Below are positions 1 to 6,775 of a stretch of 12,285 nucleotides of DNA, piece after piece (positions within the stretch are counted from its first letter, which is position 1; the number at the start of each line of letters is the position of its first letter). The DNA is from Rhodospirillaceae bacterium (GTDB lineage: Bacteria; Pseudomonadota; Alphaproteobacteria; UBA8366; GCA-2717185). The position numbers were made by a program, and so were the translations under genes. The stretch spans positions 1-12,285 of the forward strand of contig JABJJH010000444.1 of the NCBI GenBank assembly GCA_018660965.1, given 5' to 3'. The notes under the pieces were generated by a model. It was given only the letters and a program-made list of their open reading frames with translations, did not search any database and had not been told where the DNA came from.

Positions 1-2
1 AG

Positions 3-1484
3 GCTTTCGACCCGGCAGTGATTCAGGCTCGGGGCGTCGGCGACATATTGCGGCAACAGGCGCAGTCGTTGCGGGAATCGGCGGATTGGGCGGCGGCCCA
101 GGCGCGGTCCGTTGGCGATGTGTTGCAGCGTCAAAGCCAGGACCTTCGCGCGGCTTCCGACCATGCGTCGTTGCAAGTCCGCGATATTCGCGACGCCATG
201 CAAACCCACACCGCCGAATTGGAAGGCGCTGCGAAAAACGCAACCGAGTCCGCCGCGCAAATCCGCGAAAGTCTCCGGGATGACAGCAAGGCCTTGGGCG
301 ACCTGGCCAAATTCCTCAACGGCCAGTTGCAGCGGATCGAATCGACAATTCGGGATCAGGCGAGCCAGCTTCAAACCGCGTCGGACGCCGCCGAGACGCG
401 AACCGAACAGATTTCCCGGACCTTGTCTCAACAAGCCGACCAGCTCGTGGCGGTGTCCGAGCAGGTGATAAAGCGGATTATGGAGGCCGGAAGATCCTTC
501 CATTCCCAGTCCGGACAACTGAACGAGTCGGTGCAAACCGCGCTTCGGTTGGTTGGTGAAGTCGGTGACCGCTTCAATCAGCAAAGTGAACGTTTGACGA
601 CGGTTTCGATGCAAGCCGCGATGCAGGTGGATGACAATAGTGAAGGTCTCCGCACACAGTCGGAAGTTCTGTCGGCGGCGGCGCAGGAGGCGACATCCAG
701 CTTGCAACTGATCGGCGACGCGTTCGCGCAGCAATCCACGGGATTAACCGGCGCCGCCGATCAGGTCGCCGCGCGGCTGGAAGGGCTGACCGAGACGTTT
801 CGCACTCAAGCGGCGGCGGTTTCACTAAGCGGCGATTTGGCGAATCGACAAATCCACACCGCGACCGACGATTTAAACAAGCAAAGCGCCGCCCTGACGG
901 AAGCGGCAAACAACGCCAGGACCACATTCGATGGGATCGTGGATAAAGTACGCACTGGCCAAACCACCCTGGTTGAAGCGCTGGACGCCGCTGTGGCCAA
1001 AGTGGACGTTGTGGGCGAGACATTCGATCAGCAGGCGGTTCGTTTGACGCAGGCCTCCATCGAGGCGTCCGAACAGGCGGGTAAATTGTCGGAACAGGAA
1101 CTTGTGTTACGACGTGATTTGTTCCTGAAAACCGCACGCTTTATCCTGGAAGATTTGAATTCCACCTCCATAGATTTGACGCGCATTTTGCACAACGATG
1201 TCCCTGAGGCGGATTGGAAACGCTATGTTAAAGGTGATCGGGGCGTCTTTGCGCGGTCCTTGTTGAAGGGACGTCAGGCGGCGCTTGCGGCGAAATTCAC
1301 GGACAAACTCAAAGTCGATGAAGACATGCGATATTATGTCATGCGCTACGTTGATCAATTCGACAAGCTCTTGAACGAAGCGCGCGACTCCGATCCTGAA
1401 AATCTCCTGCATTCGACGTTCATGACGGCCGATGTTGGTAAGCTGTACATCCTGTTGACCCGCGCGCTGGGACGAGATGAATAG
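3..1484 (+). CDS. Coiled-coil protein with 25-residue tandem repeats, 5' end outside window
   Basis: I do not recognise a named family. The frame is open to the left edge, so the start lies upstream; the GTG at 18 is only the first possible start inside the window. Numbering from that GTG, residues 7-356 are fourteen consecutive repeats of exactly 25 residues with no insertion or deletion. Hydrophobic residues recur near repeat positions 1, 5, 12, 16, 19 and 23, with frequent Gly-Asp/Glu at 2-3, Gln at 8 and Ala at 16 and 19. The in-frame residues before GTG 18 match the end of another repeat, so the array continues upstream. Residues 357-488 are non-repetitive, charged and helix-prone, and look like a separate domain. 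No signal peptide or membrane segment is visible in this part. A long helical rod or scaffold is the natural inference; partners are unknown. It ends with TAG, 50 bases before the acetyltransferase gene. Confidence 0.8.
   Translation, partial: AFDPAVIQARGVGDILRQQAQSLRESADWAAAQARSVGDVLQRQSQDLRAASDHASLQVRDIRDAMQTHTAELEGAAKNATESAAQIRESLRDDSKALGDLAKFLNGQLQRIESTIRDQASQLQTASDAAETRTEQISRTLSQQADQLVAVSEQVIKRIMEAGRSFHSQSGQLNESVQTALRLVGEVGDRFNQQSERLTTVSMQAAMQVDDNSEGLRTQSEVLSAAAQEATSSLQLIGDAFAQQSTGLTGAADQVAARLEGLTETFRTQAAAVSLSGDLANRQIHTATDDLNKQSAALTEAANNARTTFDGIVDKVRTGQTTLVEALDAAVAKVDVVGETFDQQAVRLTQASIEASEQAGKLSEQELVLRRDLFLKTARFILEDLNSTSIDLTRILHNDVPEADWKRYVKGDRGVFARSLLKGRQAALAAKFTDKLKVDEDMRYYVMRYVDQFDKLLNEARDSDPENLLHSTFMTADVGKLYILLTRALGRDE
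36..1085 (+). repeat. Fourteen coding repeats of 75 bases (25 residues)
   Basis: Units begin at bases 36, 111, 186 and so on every 75 bases. The first residues of the fourteen units, numbered from GTG 18, are V7, V32, I57, I82, I107, I132, A157, V182, N207, I232, L257, A282, I307 and V332. The period is visible at the protein level; the DNA units have diverged and are not near-identical. A unit of 25 residues equals seven core layers (two heptads plus one hendecad). Confidence 0.85.
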
Positions 1485-1506
1485 TGTGTCTCTCCGGGCG
1501 GACACA
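1485..1506 (+). other. Short inverted repeat after the coiled-coil gene
   Basis: TGTGTC at 1485-1490 pairs with GACACA at 1501-1506 across a ten-base loop, directly after the TAG stop. No T-tract follows, so it is not a convincing intrinsic terminator. It may only be a weak mRNA hairpin between the two genes. Confidence 0.25.
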
Positions 1507-1534
1507 TAATTGAGGCGGTGCAAGACATAACCCC

Positions 1535-2059
1535 ATGAACGATTATGTCCTCAGACCGGCGGAACCGGAAGACGCTCAGGCGCTTTACGATTTTGGCGAA
1601 ACGTTGTTGTCGGAAAGCAATTTTTTGTTGCGTAGCCCCGGAGAGCGCGCTCGATCCGCCGATGAAATGGGAATGGTGATCGAACGGTTCAAGGAACTGC
1701 CCAATCACCTGTTGTTGAACGCATGGCATGGCTCGGCGGTGGTAGGCGAAGGTGTTGTCATGGGCGGTGAATTTGTCCGGAATCGTCGCACAGGGGTTAT
1801 CGGTCTTGGCATTTTACAACGCCATGGCGGCAAAGGACTGGGCCGGGAATTTCTGGCGAGGTTGGAGGCATTCGGGGCGCAAGTACCCTTGCATCGTCTT
1901 GAGTTGACGGTCATGGCGAATAACGAACGCGCCCAAAAACTTTACGAGGCGGTTGGATACGCCGTTGAAGGAACCAAGCGCGACTCTTTGTACATCGACG
2001 ATCAGTATGTTGATGAAATCATTATGTCTAAATTCTTGAACGAACTGGAATCACGATGA
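1535..2059 (+). CDS. GNAT family N-acetyltransferase
   Basis: This is a 174-residue single-domain protein of the Gcn5-related N-acetyltransferase fold, which moves an acetyl group from acetyl-CoA to an amine. The acetyl-CoA pyrophosphate loop (motif A) is visible at about residues 88-108, with R96, G99 and G101 fitting the R/Q-x-x-G-x-G/A pattern. The later motif with N129/N130, L136, Y137, G141 and Y142 is typical of the subfamily that includes RimJ/RimL and SpeG-like enzymes, as is the closing segment on an aromatic and acidic strand. The substrate cannot be read from sequence; protein N-termini, polyamines or small amines are all possible. The ATG has only a weak, distant purine-rich stretch upstream. 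The stop is 10 bases before the next gene's ATG, so the two are probably cotranscribed. Confidence 0.9.
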   Translation: MNDYVLRPAEPEDAQALYDFGETLLSESNFLLRSPGERARSADEMGMVIERFKELPNHLLLNAWHGSAVVGEGVVMGGEFVRNRRTGVIGLGILQRHGGKGLGREFLARLEAFGAQVPLHRLELTVMANNERAQKLYEAVGYAVEGTKRDSLYIDDQYVDEIIMSKFLNELESR

Positions 2060-2069
2060 AGCATTGGCC

Positions 2070-2357
2070 ATGACGATTGGTAAATTCTTTCAGTGGTTAT
2101 TCATGGAGAAATCGGCGCGCGATAAGTTGGAGAAGCGCCGGCGCGCAAAGGCGGGACCGCAGTCGGATGGCGCCGCTGCGCCCGCGAAATCGCGCGGTGT
2201 TTCGAAATCTGCAGATCGAGATCAGTTGAAAAATTCCGCGCTGGAGTTGCTCAGGGAAAGACGTGGCGAATTCGACGCGCTTGATCAGGACGTTCAGGAC
2301 CGCGTCGCGAAGGCGACCGAAAAGGCTTTGAGCGGCAGTAAGAAAAAGGATTCATGA
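2070..2357 (+). CDS. Small basic hypothetical protein upstream of meaB
   Basis: I do not recognise this 95-residue protein. It opens with a short hydrophobic, amphipathic segment containing FFQWLF, followed by a strongly basic stretch rich in Lys and Arg around residues 15-27. A Ala/Ser/Lys-rich linker follows, then a charged helical C-terminal part (about residues 50-85) and a Lys-rich tail. The basic N-terminal half could bind nucleic acid or lie on a membrane surface; this is inference. I chose the ATG at 2070 over the in-frame TTG at 2064 because ATG is far more common and GAAG at 2058-2061 sits at a usable distance. The stop TGA overlaps the ATG of meaB in an ATGA junction at 2354-2357, so translation of the two is likely coupled. 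Confidence 0.7.
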   Translation: MTIGKFFQWLFMEKSARDKLEKRRRAKAGPQSDGAAAPAKSRGVSKSADRDQLKNSALELLRERRGEFDALDQDVQDRVAKATEKALSGSKKKDS

Positions 2358-3343
2358 ACACCACCGACGATATGGAGGTTCTGGCCGCTTCCGTGCAAAG
2401 AGGAGATCGCCGTGCGACTGCGCGCGCGATCACCATTATCGAATCGACCCGCGAAGAACATCGCGATATGGCCGATGCGTTATTGCGGATGCTTTTGCCG
2501 GAATCCGGGGCCTCTATCCGGGTTGGCGTTTCCGGTGTGCCGGGGGTTGGGAAATCGACCTTTATCGAAACCTTCGGGCTGCACATCATTGCTCAAGGTC
2601 ACCGGGTGGCCGTTCTGGCGGTTGACCCGTCCTCCAAGATCAGTGGTGGGTCGATCCTGGGGGACAAAACGCGCATGGAGGTCCTGGGGCGCGATCCGGC
2701 GGCGTTTATCCGCCCCACGCCTGCCGGGGGAACGCTGGGCGGCGTCGCGCGGCGGACGCGAGAGGCGATGATCGTTTGCGAAGCAGCCGGTTACGATGTC
2801 GTGATCGTCGAAACCGTTGGGGTCGGCCAGTCGGAAACGGCGGTTAAGGATTTGACCGACCTTTTCATGCTTTTACTGCTGCCTGCGGGTGGCGATGAAT
2901 TGCAGGGTATGAAAAAGGGTATTGTTGAGCTAGCGGATATCATCCTGGTGAACAAAGCGGATGGCGAGCTGGTAGGCGCGGCGCAACATGCGGTGTCGGA
3001 TTATCGCAACGCGCTTCATTTTCTTCGCCCCTCCACGCCGAATTGGACCGTGCCGGTTGAAACCTGTTCGGCCTTGACCGGCGCTGGTGTCGCGGAAGCC
3101 TGGGACATGGTGAAGACGTTCCAGGGGGGCATGTCGGCGGACGGCGCCTTGGGGGCGCGCCGGGCCGAACAAGCGCGCACATGGCTGTGGAACGAAGTCG
3201 GCGATACTTTGATGTCATCCCTGAAAGCTGACGGAAAGATACGCGAAATCGCATCGACGTTGGAAGACCAAGTGGCGCAAGGGATCATAACGCCGTCCAT
3301 GGCCGCGCAAAGGATGGTGCGAAAATTCCTCGGTAGCGGATAA
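2354..3343 (+). CDS. meaB: Methylmalonyl-CoA mutase-associated GTPase MeaB (ArgK/MeaB family)
   Basis: MeaB is a G3E-family P-loop GTPase that guards adenosylcobalamin-dependent methylmalonyl-CoA mutase. It gates cofactor loading and protects the mutase from inactivation, in the propionate to succinyl-CoA route. The 329-residue length is normal. The Walker A/G1 loop GVPGVGKST is at about residues 61-69, the DPSS segment characteristic of the family begins at residue 91, the metal-binding switch with ETVGVGQSE is at 153-161, and the base-recognition NKAD is at 200-203. The C-terminal helical region that forms the dimer arm is present. AAAAAGGA just before the ATG is a good ribosome binding site. 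The gene overlaps its upstream neighbour by four bases. No mutase gene is in the window, so the partner must be elsewhere. The older name ArgK (arginine transport kinase) is misleading for this family. Confidence 0.95.
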   Translation: MNTTDDMEVLAASVQRGDRRATARAITIIESTREEHRDMADALLRMLLPESGASIRVGVSGVPGVGKSTFIETFGLHIIAQGHRVAVLAVDPSSKISGGSILGDKTRMEVLGRDPAAFIRPTPAGGTLGGVARRTREAMIVCEAAGYDVVIVETVGVGQSETAVKDLTDLFMLLLLPAGGDELQGMKKGIVELADIILVNKADGELVGAAQHAVSDYRNALHFLRPSTPNWTVPVETCSALTGAGVAEAWDMVKTFQGGMSADGALGARRAEQARTWLWNEVGDTLMSSLKADGKIREIASTLEDQVAQGIITPSMAAQRMVRKFLGSG

Positions 3344-3347
3344 CGCC

Positions 3348-3376
3348 TTGACGCGTCGGAACGGGCGCCGTAAAAA
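3348..3376 (+). promoter_or_regulatory. Candidate sigma-70 type promoter for rpmB
   Basis: TTGACG at 3348-3353 matches five of six bases of the -35 consensus. After 17 bases comes TAAAAA at 3371-3376, matching four of six at -10. It lies just after the meaB stop and points at rpmB, giving a leader of about 70 bases. A dyad, GGCGC at 3364-3368 and GCGCC at 3377-3381, spans the -10 element. The call rests on motif match only. Confidence 0.45.
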
Positions 3377-3406
3377 GCGCCGCTCAAGCGGGAAAAGACC
3401 CGGTTT

Positions 3407-3424
3407 CCTGAATTTATATTCAGG
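3407..3424 (+). promoter_or_regulatory. Perfect hairpin in the rpmB leader
   Basis: CCTGAAT (3407-3413) and ATTCAGG (3418-3424) form a seven-base-pair stem with loop TTAT, 29 bases before the rpmB ATG. No T-tract follows, so it is not a terminator. A role in leader stability or translational control of L28 is possible but unproven. Confidence 0.35.
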
Positions 3425-3453
3425 GGCTAAAATTCAGATTCAAGGACAAGATC

Positions 3454-3741
3454 ATGTCACGTCGCTGCATTATTACTGGTAAAGGCGTTCTGACGGGCAA
3501 CAATGTCAGTCACGCCCATAACAAGACACGGCGCCGGTATTTGCCGAACCTGCAAGTTTCGTCGATGATGAGCGACGCGTTAGGTGAAATGGTGAAGATG
3601 CGTATTTCGACCAACGCGATCCGCACGATCGAGTTCAAAGGCGGATTGGACGCCTTTATGCTGGGAACGCCGAACCGGAAATTGAGTGACGAAGCGCGGC
3701 GCATCAAGCGCCGGATCGAAAAGGCTGCTGCGCGCGCCTAA
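3454..3741 (+). CDS. rpmB: 50S ribosomal protein L28
   Basis: This is bacterial ribosomal protein bL28, a small basic protein of the large subunit. At 95 residues it has the length usual in alphaproteobacteria. The start with RRC and the ITGKG segment, the NNVSHAHNKTRRR block at about residues 16-28, and the Arg/Lys-rich end are diagnostic. Only one cysteine (C5) is present, so this is the zinc-free form. AAGGA at 3442-3446, seven bases before the ATG, is a strong ribosome binding site. The gene has a likely promoter of its own, is followed by a strong terminator, and is not paired with rpmG here. It converges with cobT, which ends 93 bases away on the other strand. Confidence 0.97.
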   Translation: MSRRCIITGKGVLTGNNVSHAHNKTRRRYLPNLQVSSMMSDALGEMVKMRISTNAIRTIEFKGGLDAFMLGTPNRKLSDEARRIKRRIEKAAARA

Positions 3742-3764
3742 TATCGAATTTAACGCTTCAATGA

Positions 3765-3799
3765 AAAAGCCCGCAATCGAAATTGCGGGCTTTTATTTT
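3765..3799. terminator. Strong bidirectional intrinsic terminator between rpmB and cobT
   Basis: A 13-base-pair perfect stem (3765-3777 with 3782-3794), with a GC-rich core GCCCGC/GCGGGC and a CGAA loop, is followed by TTTT-A-TTTT on the plus strand. On the minus strand the loop reads TTCG and the stem is followed by a run of five T, so it can also stop transcripts leaving cobT. It serves the convergent rpmB and cobT transcripts. Confidence 0.9.
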
Positions 3800-3815
3800 G
3801 CGGGAACGATCCCGC
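3800..3815. other. Second hairpin between the terminator and cobT
   Basis: GCGGGA (3800-3805) pairs with TCCCGC (3810-3815) across loop ACGA. Its arms share the GCGGG/CCCGC sequence with the adjacent terminator stem, so alternative pairings are possible. It lies 19 bases beyond the cobT stop and may protect the 3' end of that mRNA. No U-tract follows it on either strand. Confidence 0.5.
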
Positions 3816-3834
3816 ATTATTAAGATGGCGAAGC

Positions 3835-5724
3835 TTAAAATGCGGCCCGCTTTGCCGCGGTGTTTTGTTGTTCGCGGTGGCTGCTGCGCCCTTCGTCCTC
3901 GTCGAACAGTTCCGCTAATTTTTCCATCACCGTGCCGCCAAGCTGCTCAACATCGACAATTGTGACGGCGCGGCGGTAATAGCGCGTGACGTCGTGTCCG
4001 ATGCCGATAGCGACCAGTTCGACCGGAGAGCGGGTTTCGATATATTCGATGGCGTCGCGCAGATGCCGTTCGAGATAGTTGCCGGGGTTCACCGATAGCG
4101 TCGAATCGTCCACCGGGGCGCCATCGGAGATCACCATCAAGATGCGACGCTGTTCCGAACGGGCCAATAACCGGTTATGAGCCCATAACAATGCTTCACC
4201 GTCGATGTTTTCCTTCAACAGGCCTTCGCGCAGCATCAACCCCAAATTCTTCCGCACGCGCCGCCAGGGGGCGTCCGCAGCTTTGTAGACGATATGGCGC
4301 AAATCGTTCAAGCGACCGGGATTGGCTATTTTGCCTTCCGAAATCCACTGTTCCCGGGATTGCCCGCCTTTCCAGGCCCGTGTCGTAAATCCGAGGATCT
4401 CGACCTTGACGGCGCACCGCTCCAGCGTCCGCGCGAGGATATCGGCGCTCATCGCCGCTATGGTGATGGGGCGGCCCCGCATGGAGCCGGAATTGTCGAT
4501 CAACAGGGTTACGACCGTGTCACGGAAATCCATTTCCTTTTCCTGTTTGAAGGACAAAGGATGTTGCGGATTGATGACGATGCGATCCAATCTCGCCGTG
4601 TCCAGTAGACCTTCTTCAAGATCGAAATCCCAGGACCGGGTTTGCTTGGCCAGAAGCCGCCGTTGCAGGCGGTTGGCCAACCGACCGATAATGCCTTGGA
4701 GTTGCGTCAATTGTTGGTCGAGAAGTTGGCGAAGGCGCGTCAATTCTTCGGGATCGCACAGCGTTTCGGCCGCGACGACTTCATCGAATGCTTCGGTATA
4801 AGCGTGATAAAATGCTTCCTTGGGCACGTTTGACAAGTCGTGCTCCGGTCGCCAACGCTTGCCGGGATCGCCTGGTTCTTCGCTACCGTCCGCCGGCATC
4901 ATCTCGCCGTCTTCGTCGTCCGGCATCATGTCGCTGGAATCGTCTTCCGTTCCGTCGCCTTCCGCGGATTCGCCGTCAGCTTCACCGGATGCATCGGCTT
5001 GATCGCCGCCTTCTTCCTCGGATTCCGATTCGGCGTTTTCTTCACTGGAATCGTCATCACCGGAAGAATCGCTGTCATCCGCGTCCGGGTCGGCGCCAAG
5101 GTCGATGTCGAGGTCCTGAATCAACTGGCGAACGGCCTCGCTATAGGCCCGTTGATCGTTTAGTTTTTCCCGCAAATCTTCAAGGTTTATGCCAATTTTT
5201 TCCGCAAGATCCGAGCCCCACAGGTCACATACGCTTTTTGCGGCGGTGGGCGGCGGCGCGCCGGTAAAGGCGGTTCGCGCCAACAGCCGCACGACTTCGG
5301 GCATGACGGCGTCGTTTTTTTCCGTAACGCGATGCAGGCCTTCGCGACGGTAGCGTTCTTCAAGGGAAGCCGCGATGTTATCGCCAACGCCGACCATCAA
5401 GTTTGCGCCAAGCGCTTCGACCCGCGCTTGTTCCAGGGCTTCGTAAAGCGCCGGAGCCGTGTCGCCGGTCGGCATGCGGCTGGCGTGAAGTTTGGCGTCG
5501 TGATGTTTTAGACGCAGCGCCAAAGCGTCCGCTTCACCGCGAACCTGGGCGACTTCTTCGCGGGGCAGGTCCCGGCTGGGAAACGGTAAACGCACTCTTT
5601 CACCGGACACACCCGGCGCTTCCGCAGAATATGCGACCTCCATATCCGGGCGCTCGGCGATGGCGCGAAAACACGCCGCTGCCGCGCGCTTGAATTTTTC
5701 GACGGGCGGTTCGTCCTTGGTCAT
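3835..5724 (-). CDS. cobT: Cobaltochelatase subunit CobT
   Basis: CobT is a subunit of the ATP-dependent cobaltochelatase CobNST, which inserts cobalt into hydrogenobyrinic acid a,c-diamide in the aerobic cobalamin pathway; with CobS it forms the AAA+ ring complex that drives CobN. The 629-residue length is normal. An N-terminal helical domain (about 1-205) is followed by a very acidic Asp/Glu/Ser linker (about 206-286). A long helical segment comes next, then a C-terminal von Willebrand A domain. The MIDAS metal site is seen as D410-N-S412-G-S414, with a further acidic loop at S533-D534. This layout is the one known for CobT and parallels BchD/ChlD of magnesium chelatase. AAGGA (minus strand of 5732-5736) lies seven bases before the ATG. 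The gene starts 10 bases after cobS ends. cobN is outside the window. Confidence 0.95.
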   Translation of the reverse strand: MTKDEPPVEKFKRAAAACFRAIAERPDMEVAYSAEAPGVSGERVRLPFPSRDLPREEVAQVRGEADALALRLKHHDAKLHASRMPTGDTAPALYEALEQARVEALGANLMVGVGDNIAASLEERYRREGLHRVTEKNDAVMPEVVRLLARTAFTGAPPPTAAKSVCDLWGSDLAEKIGINLEDLREKLNDQRAYSEAVRQLIQDLDIDLGADPDADDSDSSGDDDSSEENAESESEEEGGDQADASGEADGESAEGDGTEDDSSDMMPDDEDGEMMPADGSEEPGDPGKRWRPEHDLSNVPKEAFYHAYTEAFDEVVAAETLCDPEELTRLRQLLDQQLTQLQGIIGRLANRLQRRLLAKQTRSWDFDLEEGLLDTARLDRIVINPQHPLSFKQEKEMDFRDTVVTLLIDNSGSMRGRPITIAAMSADILARTLERCAVKVEILGFTTRAWKGGQSREQWISEGKIANPGRLNDLRHIVYKAADAPWRRVRKNLGLMLREGLLKENIDGEALLWAHNRLLARSEQRRILMVISDGAPVDDSTLSVNPGNYLERHLRDAIEYIETRSPVELVAIGIGHDVTRYYRRAVTIVDVEQLGGTVMEKLAELFDEDEGRSSHREQQNTAAKRAAF

Positions 5725-5734
5725 TGGACAGTCC

Positions 5735-6733
5735 TTAGCTAACCGCTACCCCGAGACTGGAATCGGGTAAATCGGCGCCGAAGCAGCGTTGGTAATATTC
5801 GGCGACGATTGGCCGTTCCGTCTCATCGCATTTGTTCAGGAACGTCACTCGAAAGGCGAAGCCAATATCGGCGAAGATTTCAGCATTTTCGGCCCATGTT
5901 ATGACCGTTCTCGGCGACATAACGGTTGAGATATCCCCACCGATAAAGCCCGACCGCGTCAGATCCGCCAAAGCGACCATGGCGCTAAGTTTTTCGAGAC
6001 CTTCCTTGTTTTCGTATTGCGGTGATTTGGACAGGACAATTTTCACTTCTTCGTCATGCGGAAGATAATTCAGCGTCGTGACAATATTCCAGCGGTCCAT
6101 TTGGCCCTGGTTGATTTGCTGCGTGCCGTGATACAGCCCCGTGGTGTCGCCCAACCCGACCGTGTTGGCCGTTGAGAAGAGGCGGAAAAAGGGATGCGGC
6201 TTGATCACCTTGCTTTGGTCAAGAAGCGTCAGTTTGCCTTCGACTTCGAGAATGCGCTGAATAACGAACATAACGTCCGGCCGTCCGGCGTCGTATTCGT
6301 CAAAACAAAGCGCGCAGGGGCTTTGCAGCGCCCAAGGTAAAATTCCTTCACGGAATTCTGTCACCTGCTTACCGTCCCGAAGGACGATGGCGTCCTTGCC
6401 GATAAGGTCGATGCGGCTAATGTGGCTGTCCAGGTTGATGCGCACACAAGGCCAATTCAGGCGCGCGGCGACTTGCTCCACATGGGTGGATTTCCCGGTG
6501 CCGTGATAGCCTTGGATCATGACGCGACGGTTATGCGAAAAACCCGCCAGGATCGCCATTGTCGTGTCATGGTCGAAGACATAAGCGTCGTCGATTTCCG
6601 GGACATAATCGGAACCAACCGAAAATCCTGGAACGATCATATCGGTGTCTAAACCGAAGGTTTCTCTTACGGACATCTTGGTGTCCGGCGCATCAAGCTC
6701 ATGGGCTTGAAGTGGCCCGTCAGTCGTCGTCAT
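5735..6733 (-). CDS. cobS: Cobaltochelatase ATPase subunit CobS
   Basis: CobS is the AAA+ motor (MoxR-like group) of the aerobic CobNST cobaltochelatase. It hydrolyses ATP so that cobalt can be inserted by the complex. The protein has 332 residues, a normal length. Walker A is GYHGTGKS at residues 75-82 and Walker B is the ALCFDEYDAG stretch at about 141-150. The N-terminal part, with the segment IVPGFSVGSDYVPEID at about 33-48, is typical of CobS. The gene lies 42 bases after the J-domain gene and 10 bases before cobT, consistent with one transcript and matched expression of the two ring subunits. The ribosome binding site is weak (CGGAA about nine bases upstream). Confidence 0.96.
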   Translation of the reverse strand: MTTTDGPLQAHELDAPDTKMSVRETFGLDTDMIVPGFSVGSDYVPEIDDAYVFDHDTTMAILAGFSHNRRVMIQGYHGTGKSTHVEQVAARLNWPCVRINLDSHISRIDLIGKDAIVLRDGKQVTEFREGILPWALQSPCALCFDEYDAGRPDVMFVIQRILEVEGKLTLLDQSKVIKPHPFFRLFSTANTVGLGDTTGLYHGTQQINQGQMDRWNIVTTLNYLPHDEEVKIVLSKSPQYENKEGLEKLSAMVALADLTRSGFIGGDISTVMSPRTVITWAENAEIFADIGFAFRVTFLNKCDETERPIVAEYYQRCFGADLPDSSLGVAVS

Positions 6734-6775
6734 GTGGAATATTCCGTTTTGTCTTGGAGTGGGAAATCGGACGTA

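Noticed and set aside
18..20. GTG as the true start of the coiled-coil protein
   Set aside because: The frame is open further upstream and the residues before it match the end of another 25-residue repeat, so the gene almost surely begins outside the window.
36..1085. CRISPR array or recent tandem duplication from the 75-base period
   Set aside because: The units are coding and diverged in DNA sequence; there are no identical repeats separated by unique spacers.
574..1137. 187-codon minus-strand frame opposite the repeat protein
   Set aside because: It is Pro/Arg-rich with no recognisable domain, and mirrors the biased codons of the repeat array.
4191..5267. Several long open frames on the plus strand opposite cobT
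   Set aside because: They lie antisense to a clear CobT protein with all expected domains, and are Arg/Pro/Ser-rich in the way expected of shadows of a GC-biased gene.
6736..6745. GGAATATTCC palindrome before cobS as an operator
   Set aside because: It is only ten bases long, lies right at the cobS start inside an operon-like run, and has no second copy in the window that I noticed.
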